NCBI GenBank assembly: GCA_005877225.1
Contig: VBPK01000136.1
Coordinates: forward strand, 1-5,621
Reading direction: 5' to 3'
Length of the DNA: 5,621 nt
From: Nitrososphaerota archaeon
GTDB taxonomy: Archaea > Thermoproteota > Nitrososphaeria > Nitrososphaerales > Gagatemarchaeaceae
The position numbers and the translations under genes are program-made. A model generated the notes under the pieces. That model saw only the letters and a program-made list of their open reading frames with translations. It did not search any database and was not told where the DNA came from. Of this stretch, positions 5,113 to 5,621 are shown piece by piece. Numbering within the stretch: position 1 is the stretch's first letter; each line of letters begins with the position of its first letter.

Positions 5113-5350
5113 TCAGGAGAAGCCCTGCTTCATTTATCCGAGGCGCTATCCTTTTCAGGTCGGAGGCGAATTCCTCCATTGCAAGACTCAGTTCCTTCGC
5201 GTTTCTTCGCGGGGAGCCCGCCTTTCTGAGCGTGATCTCTCCGTCCGCCTCGTCGAAGACCACGGAGTCGCCAGGCTCAATTCCAGCCTTCTCCGCGAGT
5301 TTCTTGGGAATCGTGACCTGAAGCTTCTTCGTAACCTGGTACTGCTTCAA
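5078..5350 (-). CDS. AbrB/SpoVT-type antitoxin (VapB-like)
   Basis: This encodes 90 residues. Residues 1-45 are a swapped-hairpin AbrB domain: YQVTKKLQVTIPKKLAEKAGIEPGDSVVF, then DGEITLRK. This domain dimerises and binds DNA. Residues about 50-90 are a charged, mostly helical tail, where such antitoxins wrap and block the PIN toxin. The start is a TTG at 5350. It gives the canonical distance to QVTIPKK, and AAGGAAG lies seven bases before it. A TATA-like TTAAATTT is centred about 27 bases before it. The gene overlaps vapC by 35 bases as first gene of the operon. By family precedent the protein, alone or with the toxin, represses its own promoter. A 17-base inverted repeat just upstream is a suitable site. 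Confidence 0.85.
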   Translation of the reverse strand: MKQYQVTKKLQVTIPKKLAEKAGIEPGDSVVFDEADGEITLRKAGSPRRNAKELSLAMEEFASDLKRIAPRINEAGLLLNENLHRHIGVK

Positions 5351-5358
5351 AGTAATAC

Positions 5359-5382
5359 TTCCTTACTTCAAGGAAATTTAAG
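5359..5382 (-). promoter_or_regulatory. Antitoxin promoter with overlapping inverted repeat (candidate operator)
   Basis: On the minus strand, CTTAAATTTCC (5382-5372) is a TATA-like box about 27 bases before the TTG start. TTCCTT and AAGGAA (5359-5364 and 5370-5375) form a perfect 6-bp inverted repeat around 5 bases. It overlaps the end of the TATA-like box on one side and the ribosome binding site AAGGAAG on the other. A dimeric AbrB-type protein bound here would block initiation. Binding is inferred from position and symmetry. Confidence 0.45.
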
Positions 5383-5408
5383 GGTTTCGAATTGCCGGAG
5401 GTTGTTGC

Positions 5409-5482
5409 CTAATAAATCGCCCGTTCGAGGCCGCCCTGCGTCTTGCTCATTCGGCGATTTTCAGCTCCTGCTCGACGCCTAG
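5409..5482 (-). pseudogene. Third atpA stop/atpB start junction relic
   Basis: On the minus strand, LGVEQELKIAE and TGA (5482-5447) match the end of the atpA relic at 2152 (SGVKQELKIAE). It overlaps an ATG at 5450 that opens MSKTQGGLERAIY, ending in TAG at 5411-5409. Only MSK and the short leader resemble atpB, and the EIKGPL part is absent. Similarity to atpA stops at the Leu-Gly codons. It lies upstream of the antitoxin promoter, so the toxin-antitoxin operon, regulator and membrane protein are bracketed by this junction and the one at 2683-2723. Confidence 0.55.
5443..5479. repeat. 37-bp direct repeat, copy 3 (atpA stop/atpB start)
   Basis: Matches 2148-2184 at 35 of 37 bases in the same orientation, about 3.3 kb away, and contains the 15-bp core also found at 2706-2720. 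Together with 2148-2184 it frames the cupin, membrane protein, regulator and toxin-antitoxin genes. Confidence 0.75.
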
Positions 5483-5507
5483 AGGAGCCTTTCCACATCC
5501 CCTTTTT
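5464..5507 (+). terminator. Weak hairpin plus T-run
   Basis: GCTCCT (5464-5469) and AGGAGC (5483-5488) can pair, and a run of five T follows at 5503-5507. No plus-strand gene ends just before it, so a role as terminator is doubtful. The remaining bases to 5621 show no gene I can support. Confidence 0.2.
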
Positions 5508-5621
5508 CTTACTAGTCGGGGTGCCCTTTACCTGTAGTAATCAAACTCCGTAAGCTACCCCCGATGTAAGAACCCCATGCGTCTGCACAGGAATCGTAAC
5601 ATTCGAGTTTGGGAATCAAAC

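Noticed and set aside
2148..5479. CRISPR array made of the three direct repeats
   Set aside because: Spacing is about 0.5 and 2.7 kb, the repeats code for a gene end, and there are no regular spacers or cas genes.
2736..5530. Shared GGTGCCCTTTA near 2736 and 5520, both to the right of a relic
   Set aside because: An 11-base match is expected by chance several times in a window of this size.
5542..5611. CAAACTC/GAGTTTG inverted pair near the right end
   Set aside because: Only 7 bases with a 56-base gap; common by chance.
5577..5621. Plus-strand frame from ATG 5577 open to the window end
   Set aside because: Only 15 codons are visible, with no clear promoter or ribosome site, so a gene start cannot be supported.

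Overview
The window looks archaeal. It holds pieces of an A-type (archaeal) ATP synthase operon (atpA, atpB), a regulator made of two Lrp/AsnC-like halves, an AbrB/VapC toxin-antitoxin pair, and at least one gene whose TATA-like box sits at the distance expected for a leaderless start. A TACK-type lineage such as Nitrososphaeria/Thaumarchaeota or a relative is my best guess, but that is inference. No integrase, transposase, rRNA or CRISPR array is visible.

Layout. Positions 1-141 carry a minus-strand internal fragment of atpA that runs off the left edge. Next, on the plus strand, comes a three-part gene (259-1864): a DsbA/FrnE-like thioredoxin domain, a winged helix and a SAM methyltransferase. 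It is broken near 1381 by a deletion that removes the SAM-binding glycine loop and shifts the frame. A minus-strand relic of the atpA-atpB junction follows (2030-2274): the last 40 codons of atpA overlap the first codons of atpB by ATGA. Then come a small plus-strand cupin gene (2299-2628), a second, more decayed atpA-atpB junction (2683-2723), a six-helix membrane protein (2881-3564, minus), a divergent double Lrp/AsnC-like regulator (3636-4568, plus), a region resembling a decayed tRNA-Gly (4649-4750, minus), and a vapBC-type operon (5350 to 4741, minus). A third atpA-atpB junction relic lies at 5409-5482. The last 140 bases show no supportable gene.

The most striking point is that four pieces of atpA/atpB lie in the same orientation between unrelated cargo genes. 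Three of them are centred on exactly the same point, the atpA stop codon/atpB start codon. This is what repeated insertion at the 3' end of atpA would leave, with each insertion carrying or displacing a copy of the gene end. The cargo (redox/methyltransferase protein, cupin, membrane protein plus regulator, toxin-antitoxin) is typical of accessory islands. The membrane protein and the regulator share a 74-base divergent spacer with a perfect 14-bp palindrome and are probably linked in regulation. The toxin-antitoxin pair has its own TATA-like box and a palindrome that suits autoregulation.
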